Positions 56,079 to 64,000 of a DNA stretch of 64,000 bases are shown here, piece after piece. The translations under genes and the position numbers were made by a program. The notes beneath the pieces are model-generated. The model was given only the letters and a program-made list of their open reading frames with translations, was not told the origin of the DNA and made no database searches. The first letter of the stretch is position 1. Each line of letters opens with the position of its first letter. The DNA is from Streptomyces sp. CB02261 (lineage in GTDB: Bacteria; Actinomycetota; Actinomycetes; Streptomycetales; Streptomycetaceae), in NCBI RefSeq assembly GCF_001905665.1, contig NZ_LIVX01000002.1, forward strand, positions 1 through 64,000. The letters run 5' to 3'.

Positions 56079-56119
56079 ACGCCTGAGCGGCCCCGCGCCC
56101 ATTTGTACTTTCCGCCAGA

Positions 56120-56153
56120 CGGAATATTCCGCAGTGAAACAAACCGATAGGAT
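56120..56153 (+). promoter_or_regulatory. pyk promoter: strong -10 box and a 12-bp palindrome
   Basis: TAGGAT (56148-56153) ends seven bases before the pyk ATG at 56161, as in a leaderless promoter. Upstream, the perfect palindrome CGGAATATTCCG (56120-56131) lies close to the expected -35 position, so a regulator could block or help polymerase there. Confidence 0.55.
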
Positions 56154-56160
56154 CCGCCTC

Positions 56161-57591
56161 ATGCGCCGTTCCAAAATCGTCTGCACGCTGGGCCCCGCCG
56201 TCGACTCGTATGAGCAGCTGAAGGCTCTCATCGAGGCCGGCATGAACGTGGCCCGATTCAACTTCAGCCACGGATCCCAGGCCGAGCACCAGGAGCGGTA
56301 CGACCGCGTCCGGCAGGTCTCGGCGGACACCGGGCGCGCCGTCGGCGTCCTCGCCGACCTCCAGGGTCCCAAGATCCGCCTCGAGACCTTCGCCGAGGGC
56401 CCCGTCGAGCTGGTGCGCGGTGACGAGTTCACCATCACCACCGAGGACGTCCCCGGCGACAAGTCGATCTGCGGCACCACCTACAAGGGTCTGCCCGGCG
56501 ACGTCTCCAAGGGCGACCAGGTCCTCATCAACGACGGCAACGTCGAGCTGCGGGTCGTCGAGGTCGAGGGCCCCCGGGTCAAGACCATCGTCGTCGAGGG
56601 CGGTGTCATCTCCGACCACAAGGGCATCAACCTGCCCGGCGCGGCGGTGAACGTCCCCGCCCTGTCGGAGAAGGACGTCGACGACCTCCGCTTCGCCCTG
56701 CGGATGGGCTGCGACATGGTCGCCCTCTCCTTCGTGCGCGACGCGGACGACGTCAAGGACGTCCACAAGGTGATGGACGAGGAGGGCCGCCGGGTCCCCG
56801 TCATCGCCAAGGTCGAGAAGCCGCAGGCCGTCGAGAACATGGAGGCCGTCGTCGCGGCCTTCGACGCGGTCATGGTGGCCCGTGGCGACCTCGCCGTCGA
56901 GTACCCGCTCGAGCGGGTCCCGATGGTGCAGAAGCGTCTCGTCGAGATGTGTCGCCGCAACGCCAAGCCCGTCATCGTCGCCACCCAGATGATGGAGTCG
57001 ATGATCACCAACTCGCGTCCGACCCGCGCCGAGGCGAGTGACGTCGCCAACGCGATCCTGGACGGCGCGGACGCGGTCATGCTGTCCGCCGAGTCCTCGG
57101 TCGGCGCCTACCCGATCGAGACCGTGAAGACGATGTCGAAGATCGTCGCCGCGGCCGAGGAGGAGCTGCTCTCCAAGGGCCTCCAGCCCCTGGTCCCGGG
57201 CAAGAAGCCGCGCACCCAGGGCGGCTCCGTCGCCCGCGCGGCCTGCGAGATCGCCGACTTCCTCGGCGGCAAGGCGCTGGTCGCCTTCACCCAGTCCGGC
57301 GACACGGCCCGCCGCCTGTCCCGCTACCGGACGCAGCAGCCGATCCTCGCCTTCACGACCGACGAGAACACCCGCAACCAGCTCACGCTGAGCTGGGGCG
57401 TCGAGTCCTACCTCGTCCCGTTCGTCGAGACCACGGACGCGATGGTCGACATCGTGGACGCCGAACTCCTGAAGCTCCAGCGCTACGGCGAGGGCGACAC
57501 CATGATCATCACGGCCGGCTCGCCCCCCGGCGTCCCCGGCACCACGAACATGGTCCGCGTCCACCACCTCGGCGGCGGCGAGCGCGTCTGA
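56161..57591 (+). CDS. pyk: pyruvate kinase
   Basis: A 476-residue pyruvate kinase. It begins RRSKIVCTLGPA, holds GMNVARFNFSHG, the catalytic-Lys segment AKVEKPQAVENM, the Mg-binding VMVARGDLAVEYP and TQMMESMI. The C-terminal allosteric domain contains FTQSGDTARRLSRYR. It converts phosphoenolpyruvate and ADP to pyruvate and ATP. The ATG at 56161 is preferred to the GTG nine codons earlier because it fits both the family N terminus and the leaderless promoter. It follows pta-ackA with its own promoter and ends at a strong terminator. Confidence 0.97.
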   Translation: MRRSKIVCTLGPAVDSYEQLKALIEAGMNVARFNFSHGSQAEHQERYDRVRQVSADTGRAVGVLADLQGPKIRLETFAEGPVELVRGDEFTITTEDVPGDKSICGTTYKGLPGDVSKGDQVLINDGNVELRVVEVEGPRVKTIVVEGGVISDHKGINLPGAAVNVPALSEKDVDDLRFALRMGCDMVALSFVRDADDVKDVHKVMDEEGRRVPVIAKVEKPQAVENMEAVVAAFDAVMVARGDLAVEYPLERVPMVQKRLVEMCRRNAKPVIVATQMMESMITNSRPTRAEASDVANAILDGADAVMLSAESSVGAYPIETVKTMSKIVAAAEEELLSKGLQPLVPGKKPRTQGGSVARAACEIADFLGGKALVAFTQSGDTARRLSRYRTQQPILAFTTDENTRNQLTLSWGVESYLVPFVETTDAMVDIVDAELLKLQRYGEGDTMIITAGSPPGVPGTTNMVRVHHLGGGERV

Positions 57592-57626
57592 CACGCGAGG
57601 GGCGCACGCACAGGCGCCCGACGCAT

Positions 57627-57663
57627 GACGAAGCCCCCGTCCGGTGCGGACGGGGGCTTCGTC
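57627..57663. terminator. terminator between pyk and the secreted-protein operon
   Basis: A perfect 17-bp stem, 57627-57643 and 57647-57663, with loop GTG, lies between convergent genes (stops at 57591 and 57692). Confidence 0.92.
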
Positions 57664-57691
57664 GCGTGCGGCTCCCGGAAGGGTACGGGGG

Positions 57692-59008
57692 TCAGCTGCG
57701 CTCGATCGTGTTGCGGAGGCCCGAGACCCTGAGGGTGCCGCCGAACTGGCCGGCCTGCTTGAGCTTCACGTTGGTGAAGAAGACCTCGGGCAGGTCCAGC
57801 GGGGGCGGGGCCTCCGGGCTGAAGGTGATCGGGATGATCCCGATGAGGTTGCCCTTCAGCTCCTCGGTGTACATGGTCACCGTGCCCTCGGTGATGGTCG
57901 ACGTCGTGCCCTTGTCGGAGCGGACGTGGCCCGTGCGGCCCTCGGAGTGGACCGTCAGCTGGTGCAGGTCCCTGATGCCGATCGAGGTCGCGGTGAACTT
58001 CAGGACCTTCTTGATCTTGCCGCTGTAGGTCTTCACCTCGACGATGCCGTGGTACTTCAGGCCGCTCAGCGTGAGCTTGGTGCTCTCCAGGCGCCACGGC
58101 TCGTCCGGGAGCAGCGGGATGCCGGGCTCCAGGTCGGCCGCGGCGAGCGCCTCGGCGTCGCGTTCGGGGCACGGGAAGCGGGGCTTGGCCCCGTCGGGTA
58201 TGTCCTCGTCCTTCTTCGCGTCGAGGCCCTTGGCGCTCTCCGGCAGCTCCTTGACCTCGACGCCCGCCTTCTCGGCGGCCTTCTCGATCGCGGCCTTCGT
58301 CTTCTCGGCGGCCGGGTCGGCGGTCGCCTTCGGAGCGGTGGCCGTCGGCTTCGGCCCGGTGGTCGCGACCGGCGGGTCGTCGGCCGTCGCCGGCCGGGCC
58401 GGGGCCTGCGTCGTCGGGGCCGCCGTCGTGGGCGTGGCCGTCGGCTTCGGGTCCGGGCCGTCGAACAGGTCCTTGAGCGCGTCGCCCAGGCCCAGCGGGT
58501 CCAGCGGGTCGACCGACTTCGTGGGGGTGGGCGTGGCCGTCGGCGTCGCGGTCGGCGCGGCGGTGGCCTTCGCCCGCTCCTGCGTCTGCTGGGTCGTCGC
58601 CTGCCCGGTCTCCGTCGCGGTCGGCGTCGGTGTCGCGGTGGCGCTCGGGGTGGCGGTCGAGGTCGGGGTGGCGGTCGAGGTCGGGGTGGCCGTCGCGGTC
58701 GGGGTGGCCGTCGCGGTCGCCGAGGGGGTGGGCTTCGCGCTCTCCGTCGGCTTCGCCGTCTCCGTGGCCTCCGGCGTCGGCTCGTCCGAGCGGGTCACGC
58801 AGGGGCCGGGCGCGAAGGGGAGGTCCTTGTCGTCGGCGAGGGCGATCTTGGGCGTGAGGCCCATGCCCACGAACACCGCGGTCGGCATGGCGGCCAGCGC
58901 CATCGCCTTGCCCGCGGGGCCCTGGATCCTGTTCAGCAGCGACTTGCGCGGGGCCGCGTGCCGCGGGCCACCTTTCGCGAGCGCCGGCTGAGTCTCGTCA
59001 CCCCGCAC
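57692..59008 (-). CDS. exported Pro/Thr-rich protein with a C-terminal beta domain
   Basis: A 438-residue protein. A long cytosolic lead and hydrophobic segment (about 33-58, AMALAAMPTAVFVGMGL) form an export signal or anchor. Residues 75-240 are a mucin-like stalk of (A/T/P)T repeats such as TATATPTATAT. The C-terminal domain (about 300-438) has strands like LTLSGLKYHGIVEVKTYSG and no catalytic motif; it resembles the DUF6230 protein in the same operon in tone but not clearly in sequence. GTG start with GGAGG four bases upstream; it overlaps the DUF6114 gene by 11 nt. It is a probable surface protein of unknown function. Confidence 0.85.
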   Translation of the reverse strand: MRGDETQPALAKGGPRHAAPRKSLLNRIQGPAGKAMALAAMPTAVFVGMGLTPKIALADDKDLPFAPGPCVTRSDEPTPEATETAKPTESAKPTPSATATATPTATATPTSTATPTSTATPSATATPTPTATETGQATTQQTQERAKATAAPTATPTATPTPTKSVDPLDPLGLGDALKDLFDGPDPKPTATPTTAAPTTQAPARPATADDPPVATTGPKPTATAPKATADPAAEKTKAAIEKAAEKAGVEVKELPESAKGLDAKKDEDIPDGAKPRFPCPERDAEALAAADLEPGIPLLPDEPWRLESTKLTLSGLKYHGIVEVKTYSGKIKKVLKFTATSIGIRDLHQLTVHSEGRTGHVRSDKGTTSTITEGTVTMYTEELKGNLIGIIPITFSPEAPPPLDLPEVFFTNVKLKQAGQFGGTLRVSGLRNTIERS

Positions 59009-59546
59009 TGTTCCTCCCGCCCTTGGCGTCGATCGTCGTCGCGGTCATGTGCTGTTCGCCCTCGCGCTGCTCCGGGACACCGGTCGCCACGAGGGTCTCG
59101 GTCTCGTCGGAGCCCTCCGGCTCACCGTCGTGCTCGGCGTCGGCGGTCTCCTCGACCGGGGGCGCGGGGGCCCACGAGGCGGACATGGCACCGCCGATGA
59201 GGGAGAACAGGAACCCGATGACCAGACCGCCGAAGTTCGACACCGGGATGGAGACGAGCGCCAGGATGATCGACGCGACGCCCGCGAACACGCGGACGAT
59301 GGGCTGGAACCACATCGTGAGACCGAGCGTGATGAGCAGGACGCCGATGATCAGCGCACCGGCTCCGGCGGTCGTCTGCATGGCGAGCGTGGCATTGCCG
59401 AGCCGAAAATCCCCGTACGGGAGGTAGGCGATCGGTACGCCTCCGATGATGGTGAACAGTCCCGCCCAGAAGGGCCGGGTCTGCCGCCAGGCCTTGAACC
59501 GGTTCTCCTTGGGGACTTCGCGGGAGGCGGGGGTCTCGGCGCTCAT
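58998..59546 (-). CDS. DUF6114-type membrane protein
   Basis: A 182-residue integral membrane protein with four predicted helices (WAGLFTIIGGVPIAYL; AGALIIGVLLITLGL; FAGVASIILALVSIPV; GLVIGFLFSLIGGA) and an acidic C-terminal tail in the cytosol. It matches the streptomycete DUF6114 family, for which I know no function. The ATG at 59546 has GGGAG upstream. It is the middle gene of a three-gene operon: DUF6230 protein, this protein and the Pro/Thr-rich exported protein. The three are probably a surface complex. Confidence 0.88.
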   Translation of the reverse strand: MSAETPASREVPKENRFKAWRQTRPFWAGLFTIIGGVPIAYLPYGDFRLGNATLAMQTTAGAGALIIGVLLITLGLTMWFQPIVRVFAGVASIILALVSIPVSNFGGLVIGFLFSLIGGAMSASWAPAPPVEETADAEHDGEPEGSDETETLVATGVPEQREGEQHMTATTIDAKGGRNSAG

Positions 59547-59651
59547 GGAAACAGCTCCCTGGAAGCGGTGTTGCTGTGAAAGGTGGAGAAGTGGTGCTGA
59601 CGACCGGAGCGGGCGGGGCCGTACGGGACGGCCCACGCCCTCCGGACCCGG

Positions 59652-60320
59652 TCAGTCCTTGAAGCACTCCTGGGACGTGCCCCGGTGAAGGGACAGGCTC
59701 AGGTTCGGGAGCTTGAAGGTCGCGGCGGTGGTCGCCCACGCCTTCTGCTCGACGTCGTTCAGCACGGCGTTCTCGGCGCGCTGGCCGAAGCCGTACGGGT
59801 TCGCCTTGGTGTTGGGCTGGATGCCCGGCTTGCCGGGGATCGGCTTGCCGTCGGGGCCCGTGTTGAGCGCGCCGGCCGCGACGCCGATGTCGATGTTCCT
59901 GAACTCGGCGTTGGTCTTGAGGTCGGAGACATCGAGGTAGATGTCCTCGGCGTAGACCTTGTCCTTGCCGGTACCGGCGGTGAGCCGGAGCGTGACGTCG
60001 CCGACGAACGGCACCTTCGGCGTCACGACCGACTGGCACATGTTGGTGATCCAGGCCTTCGAGAAGCCCGAGACGGCGACGGGAGCCGCGAAGGCGTTGC
60101 CTTCGAGGTCCTTACCGCCGTTGACGCTGCCGTACTGGACGAAGTCCTCGCCGACGAGGCTCTTCGCCTTAACCTTGAACTCCTGGCCGGAGATGCTGAA
60201 GGACGCGGCGAGCGCGCCCTGGGCCAGTCCGACGCCGATCGCGGCCGTCGCGGCCACACTCGGGACCATGACGACGGCGAACCGCTTCCATCTGGTTCCG
60301 CCACGCACCTGGGACTTCAT
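59652..60320 (-). CDS. DUF6230-type exported protein (old label: cholesterol esterase)
   Basis: A 222-residue protein with a signal or anchor helix (VVMVPSVAATAAIGVGLAQG, about 15-36). A beta-rich domain follows, with phrases such as ASFSISGQEFKVKAKSL, DIYLDVSDLKTNAEFRNIDIGVAAG and two Cys (near 93 and 219) that may pair. It belongs to the streptomycete DUF6230 family, long labelled cholesterol esterase in databases. No Ser-hydrolase motif (GxSxG) is visible, so that label is unsupported. ATG at 60320 with GGAGG seven bases upstream. It is the first gene of the operon; a long leader of about 300 nt precedes it if the promoter at 60639-60667 is right. Confidence 0.88.
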   Translation of the reverse strand: MKSQVRGGTRWKRFAVVMVPSVAATAAIGVGLAQGALAASFSISGQEFKVKAKSLVGEDFVQYGSVNGGKDLEGNAFAAPVAVSGFSKAWITNMCQSVVTPKVPFVGDVTLRLTAGTGKDKVYAEDIYLDVSDLKTNAEFRNIDIGVAAGALNTGPDGKPIPGKPGIQPNTKANPYGFGQRAENAVLNDVEQKAWATTAATFKLPNLSLSLHRGTSQECFKD

Positions 60321-60638
60321 GAGAATTCCTCCTTCTCGGACGTACATCTCCGGAAGGGCCCTGGGCCCGTCCTGGGATGGGAGAAGAGCTACGTCCTCGG
60401 GAAGGAGAGCGCCGAGGCATCAGGCGGCGCGATGCGCGTCCGAATCACCGGCGATCACCCCCGAGCGACAACCATGGGCCGCGCCTTTGAACGCGGCCTG
60501 ATTGGACAGGCCCCACTCGGTGAGAGCGGGAACCCCCCTGTCCACGACCGGTGCCGGAACACCGGTCCGCCCGGTGGGGACCCTCGCCGCGATCCCGGTT
60601 GGTTGCCGGGGTGGTGCGGTTCGGACCGAGCGTCGCCG

Positions 60639-60692
60639 ATCGTGGTCCATTCCGCGCCGTGACACAAGGGGGTTCGTTACTGGCTAGTAACG
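60639..60692 (-). promoter_or_regulatory. candidate promoter and operator of the DUF6230 operon
   Basis: On the minus strand TTGTGT (60667-60662), 17 bases and CACGAT (60644-60639) form a promoter. Just upstream is the dyad CGTTACT/AGTAACG (60675-60681, 60686-60692). A second related dyad, TTACT-GCA-AGTAA, lies at 60807-60819. The 602-bp gap 60321-60922 also holds a hairpin at 60546-60567 (GACCGGTG/CACCGGTC) in the presumed leader and the terminator at 60822-60859; no gene is seen in it. Confidence 0.45.
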
Positions 60693-60821
60693 GGTGGATA
60701 ACCGGGCCATGGCGGGACGGGGCCGAACGGGCACAGAGGGTACGTTCGACTGCGCCGGAATGTCCGGAGATCGCCGCATGAATGCGGACAGAAGACCAGG
60801 TTCGATTTACTGCAAGTAACA

Positions 60822-60859
60822 GCGGCCGCGATTACCAAGATTTGGTAAAGCGCGGCCGC
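60822..60859 (-). terminator. terminator of the thioredoxin-TPR gene
   Basis: Arms 60822-60830/60851-60859 (GCGGCCGCG/CGCGGCCGC) and 60832-60838/60842-60848 (TTACCAA/TTGGTAA) stack into one stem with a small bulge and a three-base loop, 64 nt after the stop at 60923. A T-rich run follows on the plus strand instead, so it may work in both directions. Confidence 0.7.
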
Positions 60860-60922
60860 CTTTTGTCACTGTGTTGCCAAATCGTCAGGCGATCCGGCGC
60901 CCCGGGCAGGGCTGAAAACGCC

Positions 60923-61894
60923 TCAGAACAGCACCCGGGCGAGCGCCTGGCGCGCCGCCGTGACCCTCGGGTCGTCGGCACCGATCACCTCGAACAGCTC
61001 CAGGAGCCGCAGCCGCGCCGCGTCCCGGTCCTCGCCCGCCGTGCGGCGCACGGTCTCCACGAGGCGGCCGAAGGCGTCCTGCACATGACCGCCCACCAGA
61101 TCGAGGTCGGCGGCGGCGATCTGCGAGGTCACGTCGGCCGGGTTCTCCGCGGCGTTCCTGCGGACGGCGGCGGGGTCCAGGTCCTGCACGCGGGCGAGCA
61201 GTTCGGCCTGGGCCAGACCGAGCTTGGCCTCCGGGTGGGCCGGGTCGTCGGCGAGCACGTTCTTGTACGCCTGGACCGCACCGGCCAGGTCACCGGCGTC
61301 GAGTGCGGACAGGGCCGCTTCGAGGAGGGCGTCGTACGGGCCGGCCAGCGGCTGCCGGTCGGCCGCGGCACCCTCGGAGGCGTCCGCGTCGACGACGATG
61401 CCGGTGAGGCCGAAGCGCTCCTCGCCGATCTGGATCAGCTGGTCGAGCGTCTCGCGGATCTGGGCCTCGGGCACCGCGCCCTGGAAGAGCGGCAGCGCCT
61501 GACCGGCGACCACCGCGAAAACGGCCGGAATTCCCTGGATACCGAACTGCTGCATCAGCATCTGGTTGGCGTCGACATCGATCTTCGCGAGCAGGAAGCG
61601 GCCGTTGTACTCGACGGCGAGCCGCTCCAGGAGCGGGCCGAGCTGCTTGCAGGGCTCGCACCACTCGGCCCAGAAGTCGAGGACGACCGGGACCTCGGCG
61701 GAGCGCTGGAGCACATCGCGCTCGAAGCCCGCCTCGTCGACGTCGATCACCAGGGCGGACGGCGCCACCGCCGCGGAGCCACCCTGTCGGGCGGCTTCGG
61801 CGCGCACCTGCTCCGCCTTCGCCTTGGCCTCTCCGGCCGCCTTCACCGCGGCGAGATCGACGACGCCGCTCATGGACATGTTTCGGGGCTGCAT
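60923..61894 (-). CDS. thioredoxin-TPR protein (YbbN/CnoX-like)
   Basis: A 323-residue protein. The N terminus (about 1-45) is Ala/Lys-rich and helical. The thioredoxin domain (about 47-155) has the active site W78-C79-E-P-C82. The C-terminal half (about 185-323) is made of tetratricopeptide-like repeats (LDAGDLAGAVQAYKNVLADDPAHPEAKLGLAQAEL). This layout is that of YbbN/CnoX chaperedoxins, which protect unfolding proteins and hand them to GroEL or DnaK. The ATG at 61894 has GGAGG eight bases upstream. Two hairpins lie further upstream (61956-61983 and 62012-62033); no SigR-type promoter was recognised. Confidence 0.93.
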   Translation of the reverse strand: MQPRNMSMSGVVDLAAVKAAGEAKAKAEQVRAEAARQGGSAAVAPSALVIDVDEAGFERDVLQRSAEVPVVLDFWAEWCEPCKQLGPLLERLAVEYNGRFLLAKIDVDANQMLMQQFGIQGIPAVFAVVAGQALPLFQGAVPEAQIRETLDQLIQIGEERFGLTGIVVDADASEGAAADRQPLAGPYDALLEAALSALDAGDLAGAVQAYKNVLADDPAHPEAKLGLAQAELLARVQDLDPAAVRRNAAENPADVTSQIAAADLDLVGGHVQDAFGRLVETVRRTAGEDRDAARLRLLELFEVIGADDPRVTAARQALARVLF

Positions 61895-62177
61895 GCGTAC
61901 ATCCTCCCCCTTCCGCGCGCGTAACCGGTAAGCCATGGCTGAACCGTGCCGTCCGCACGTCTCCCGCCGGTGTGCGAGACGTGGGGCGACACGGTCCTTC
62001 GTCTTCGGTTCGCGCCGGGTCCCCACCCGGCGCATGGTTGTCGCTCAGGCCGCTCAATGCCTTTCGCTACAGGTCGTAGCGTAACTCTCCGGGGTGATCC
62101 GGGGGGAGACCGCGGGCGGGATCCGTTCGGTGAACTGCCTCACACGCCGGGCCTCTGGCGCCGTACCTACCGGCGGG

Positions 62178-62183
62178 TATGGT
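62178..62183 (+). promoter_or_regulatory. -10 box of a leaderless tetR transcript
   Basis: TATGGT ends eight bases before the ATG at 62192, and there is no ribosome site, so the tetR mRNA is probably leaderless. Confidence 0.55.
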
Positions 62184-62191
62184 CGACGTTC

Positions 62192-62815
62192 ATGTGTAGC
62201 CGCACCGACCGCCGCAGCCGTCCAGGGCGTCCCCGCTCCCCCGAGGCCGACACGGCCATCCTGGAGGCGACCCGCGCGGCCCTGGTCGAGCTGGGCTGGT
62301 CCAAGCTCACGATGGGGGACGTCGCGGGACGCGCCGGGGTTGCGAAGACGACCCTCTACCGCCGCTGGGCCAACAAGAACGAGCTGGTGGTGGACGCCGT
62401 CGCCGTCCTCTTCGACGAACTCGAACTGCCGGACCTGGGTTCCCTCCAGGCCGACATCGAGCATGTCGTGCTGCAGTTCGCCACCCTCCTCGAACGCCCC
62501 GAGACGAAGACGGCCCTGATGGCGGTGGTGGCGGAGTCGACCCGCGACGAGCCGCTGCGCGAGCGGATACGCGCCTCGATCGTCGACCGGCAGAAGCGGC
62601 TGGTGCTGGAGGGCCGAATGCGGGCGCAGCGGCGCGGTGAGCTTCCGGCGGACCGCGACCCGGTCGTGGTGGACGCCACCGACGACCTGATCTTCGACGT
62701 GATCGCGGGGGCGGTCGTGCACCGGGCGCTGGTGAGCGCGGAGCCGGTGGACGAGCCGTGGGTGGCGCGCCTGTCCGCACTCCTGGTGGGCGGTCTGGGC
62801 GCGGTGGCCGGCTGA
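62192..62815 (+). CDS. TetR-family transcriptional regulator
   Basis: A 207-residue regulator. The N-terminal helix-turn-helix (about 20-66) reads ILEATRAALVELGWSKLTMGDVAGRAGVAKTTLYRRWANKNELV. The C-terminal ligand domain (about 85-200) is all-helical. It matches TetR proteins that often control nearby CoA-ester metabolism. It is convergent with the acyl-CoA mutase gene and divergent from the thioredoxin-TPR gene. The ATG at 62192 fits both the family N terminus and the leaderless promoter. The ligand is unknown. Confidence 0.93.
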   Translation: MCSRTDRRSRPGRPRSPEADTAILEATRAALVELGWSKLTMGDVAGRAGVAKTTLYRRWANKNELVVDAVAVLFDELELPDLGSLQADIEHVVLQFATLLERPETKTALMAVVAESTRDEPLRERIRASIVDRQKRLVLEGRMRAQRRGELPADRDPVVVDATDDLIFDVIAGAVVHRALVSAEPVDEPWVARLSALLVGGLGAVAG

Positions 62816-62837
62816 CCCGGGCCGCGGAGTACGCATG

Positions 62838-62868
62838 AGGGGCGGTACGGGAGTCCCGTACCGCCCCT
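62838..62868. terminator. bidirectional terminator between tetR and the mutase gene
   Basis: A 14-bp stem with three-base loop AGT, 62838-62851 and 62855-62868 (core GGGGCGGTACGGG/CCCGTACCGCCCC), lies between the two stops. Confidence 0.9.
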
Positions 62869-62887
62869 GAGCTGTCCGGGGTGTGGG

Positions 62888-64000
62888 TCAGAAGCCCGGC
62901 GGCTCCGTGTAGACGCCCCACTCGTCCCTGAGGGCGTCGCAGATCTCGCCGAGCGTGGCCTCGGCGCGTACGGCGTCGAGCATCGGGGCGATCATGTTCG
63001 AGCCGTCCTTCGCGGCCGCGAGCATCGCGTCGAGCGCGGCGCGGACCTTGGCGTCGTCGCGGCGGGCCCTGCGCTCGCCGAGGATCCGGACCTGGTCCCG
63101 CTCGACCTCGTGGCTGACCCGCAGGATCTCCAGGTCGCCGGTGACGGAGCCGTGGTGGACGTTGACGCCGACGACCCGCTTGTCCCCCTTCTCCAGGGAG
63201 CGCTGGTACTGGAAGGCGGACTCCGCGATCTCGCCGGTGAACCAGCCGTCCTCGATGCCGCGCAGGATGCCGGAGGTGATCGGTCCGATCGGGTGCTGCC
63301 CGTCCGGGTGGGCGCGGCGGCCGCGCTCCTTGATCTGGTCGAAGATCTTCTCGGCGTCGGCCTCGATGCGGTCGGTGAGCTGCTCGACGTACCAGGAGCC
63401 GCCCAGCGGGTCGGCGACGTTGGCGACGCCGGTCTCCTCCATCAGGACCTGCTGGGTGCGCAGGGCGATCTCGGCGGCCTGCTCGCTGGGGAGCGCGAGG
63501 GTCTCGTCGAGGGCGTTGGTGTGGAGGCTGTTCGTGCCGCCGAGGACGGCGGAGAGGGCCTCGACCGCGGTGCGCACGACGTTGTTGTACGGCTGCTGGG
63601 CGGTGAGGGAGACGCCGGCGGTCTGGGTGTGGAAGCGGAGCCACTGCGCCTTGTCGGTCGTGGCGCCGTACACCTCCTTCATCCAGCGGGCCCAGATGCG
63701 GCGGGCGGCGCGGAACTTGGCGATCTCCTCGAAGAAGTCGAGGTGCGCGTCGAAGAAGAAGGAGAGGCCGGGGGCGAAGACGTCGACGTCGAGGCCGCGA
63801 CTGAGGCCCAGCTCGACGTAGCCGAAGCCGTCCGCGAGGGTGTACGCGAGTTCCTGCGCGGCCGTCGCCCCGGCCTCGCGGATGTGGTAGCCGGAGACGG
63901 AGAGCGGCTTGTACGCGGGGATGCCCTGCGCGCAGTGCTCCATCAGGTCGCCGATGAGACGCAGGTGCGGCTCGGGCTCGAAGAGCCACTCCTTCTGGGC
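62888..64000 (-). CDS. icmA: isobutyryl-CoA mutase-type large subunit, 5' end outside the window
   Basis: The C-terminal 370 residues of a B12-dependent acyl-CoA mutase; the reading frame is open to the edge of the window. Family segments include SGYHIREAGATAAQELAYTLADG, the substrate region TAGVSLTAQQPYNNVVRT, GGTNSLHTNALDETLALP and ADPLGGSWYVE. The protein stops soon after the barrel (WGVYTEPPGF) without the fused cobalamin-binding domain that methylmalonyl-CoA mutase large chains carry. This fits IcmA, whose B12 subunit is a separate gene. It should interconvert isobutyryl-CoA and butyryl-CoA. Calling it IcmA rather than another domain-split mutase rests on that ending and on remembered synteny. 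Confidence 0.85.
   Translation of the reverse strand, partial: AQKEWLFEPEPHLRLIGDLMEHCAQGIPAYKPLSVSGYHIREAGATAAQELAYTLADGFGYVELGLSRGLDVDVFAPGLSFFFDAHLDFFEEIAKFRAARRIWARWMKEVYGATTDKAQWLRFHTQTAGVSLTAQQPYNNVVRTAVEALSAVLGGTNSLHTNALDETLALPSEQAAEIALRTQQVLMEETGVANVADPLGGSWYVEQLTDRIEADAEKIFDQIKERGRRAHPDGQHPIGPITSGILRGIEDGWFTGEIAESAFQYQRSLEKGDKRVVGVNVHHGSVTGDLEILRVSHEVERDQVRILGERRARRDDAKVRAALDAMLAAAKDGSNMIAPMLDAVRAEATLGEICDALRDEWGVYTEPPGF

Noticed and set aside
60321..60638. A riboswitch in the long leader of the DUF6230 gene
   Set aside because: One clear hairpin (60546-60567) is visible, but no consensus of a known riboswitch could be recognised by eye.

Overview
The window is chromosomal DNA from a Streptomyces (or a very close relative). 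It has very high G+C with G/C-biased third codon positions, frequent GTG and TTG starts, several promoters with no 5' leader, and no long intergenic spaces. From memory, the gene order follows the conserved core around SCO5414 to SCO5466 of S. coelicolor; this was not checked by a search. About 47 protein genes are annotated. No tRNA, rRNA, insertion sequence, phage gene or CRISPR array was seen.

Layout. 0-5 kb: end of an unidentified gene, a CBS-domain protein, a small conserved protein, a two-EF-hand calcium protein, a deacetylase-like/beta-propeller lipoprotein pair, a possible small RNA, an RsbW-type ATPase and an enoyl-CoA hydratase. 5-10 kb: two tandem L,D-transpeptidase lipoproteins and glgX. 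10-18 kb: a four-gene ABC-2 transporter/two-component operon, facing a heterodimeric ABC exporter across a perfect 40-bp palindrome. 18-22.6 kb: a secreted M4 metalloprotease and a second NarL-type two-component pair. 22.7-38 kb: the glycogen/trehalose/alpha-glucan block glgP, glgE, treS, mak and glgB. An accessory cassette (flavin monooxygenase, PrnB-like protein, AraC regulator, NAD(P)-binding protein) is lodged between glgP and glgE. 38-43.7 kb: HelD, a MerR-thioredoxin pair, and an Lrp regulator facing an epimerase/aldo-keto reductase pair. 44-48 kb: a dicarboxylate symporter facing its probable DcuSR-type sensor system, with a Crp-type site between them. 48-51 kb: two XRE-type proteins, one membrane-anchored, and a tyrosine phosphatase. 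51-57.6 kb: pfkA, pta-ackA and pyk. 57.7-64 kb: a secreted/membrane DUF operon, a thioredoxin-TPR protein, a TetR regulator and the end of an isobutyryl-CoA-mutase-type gene.

How the genes work together. The central theme is carbon flow. GlgB, GlgP and GlgX build and break alpha-glucan. TreS, Mak and GlgE turn trehalose into maltose-1-phosphate and then into glucan. PfkA and Pyk carry glycolysis, Pta-AckA handles acetyl-CoA overflow, and a regulated C4-dicarboxylate uptake system lies close by. Envelope functions form a second theme.

The most unusual part is the 4.7-kb cassette at about 25.38-30.02 kb. It pairs a pyrrolnitrin-type PrnB homologue that has lost the expected haem ligand with a flavin monooxygenase. 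It has its own AraC regulator with a plausible operator, and a divergent gene containing a TTA (bldA) codon. It looks like a small specialised-metabolism unit of unknown product.
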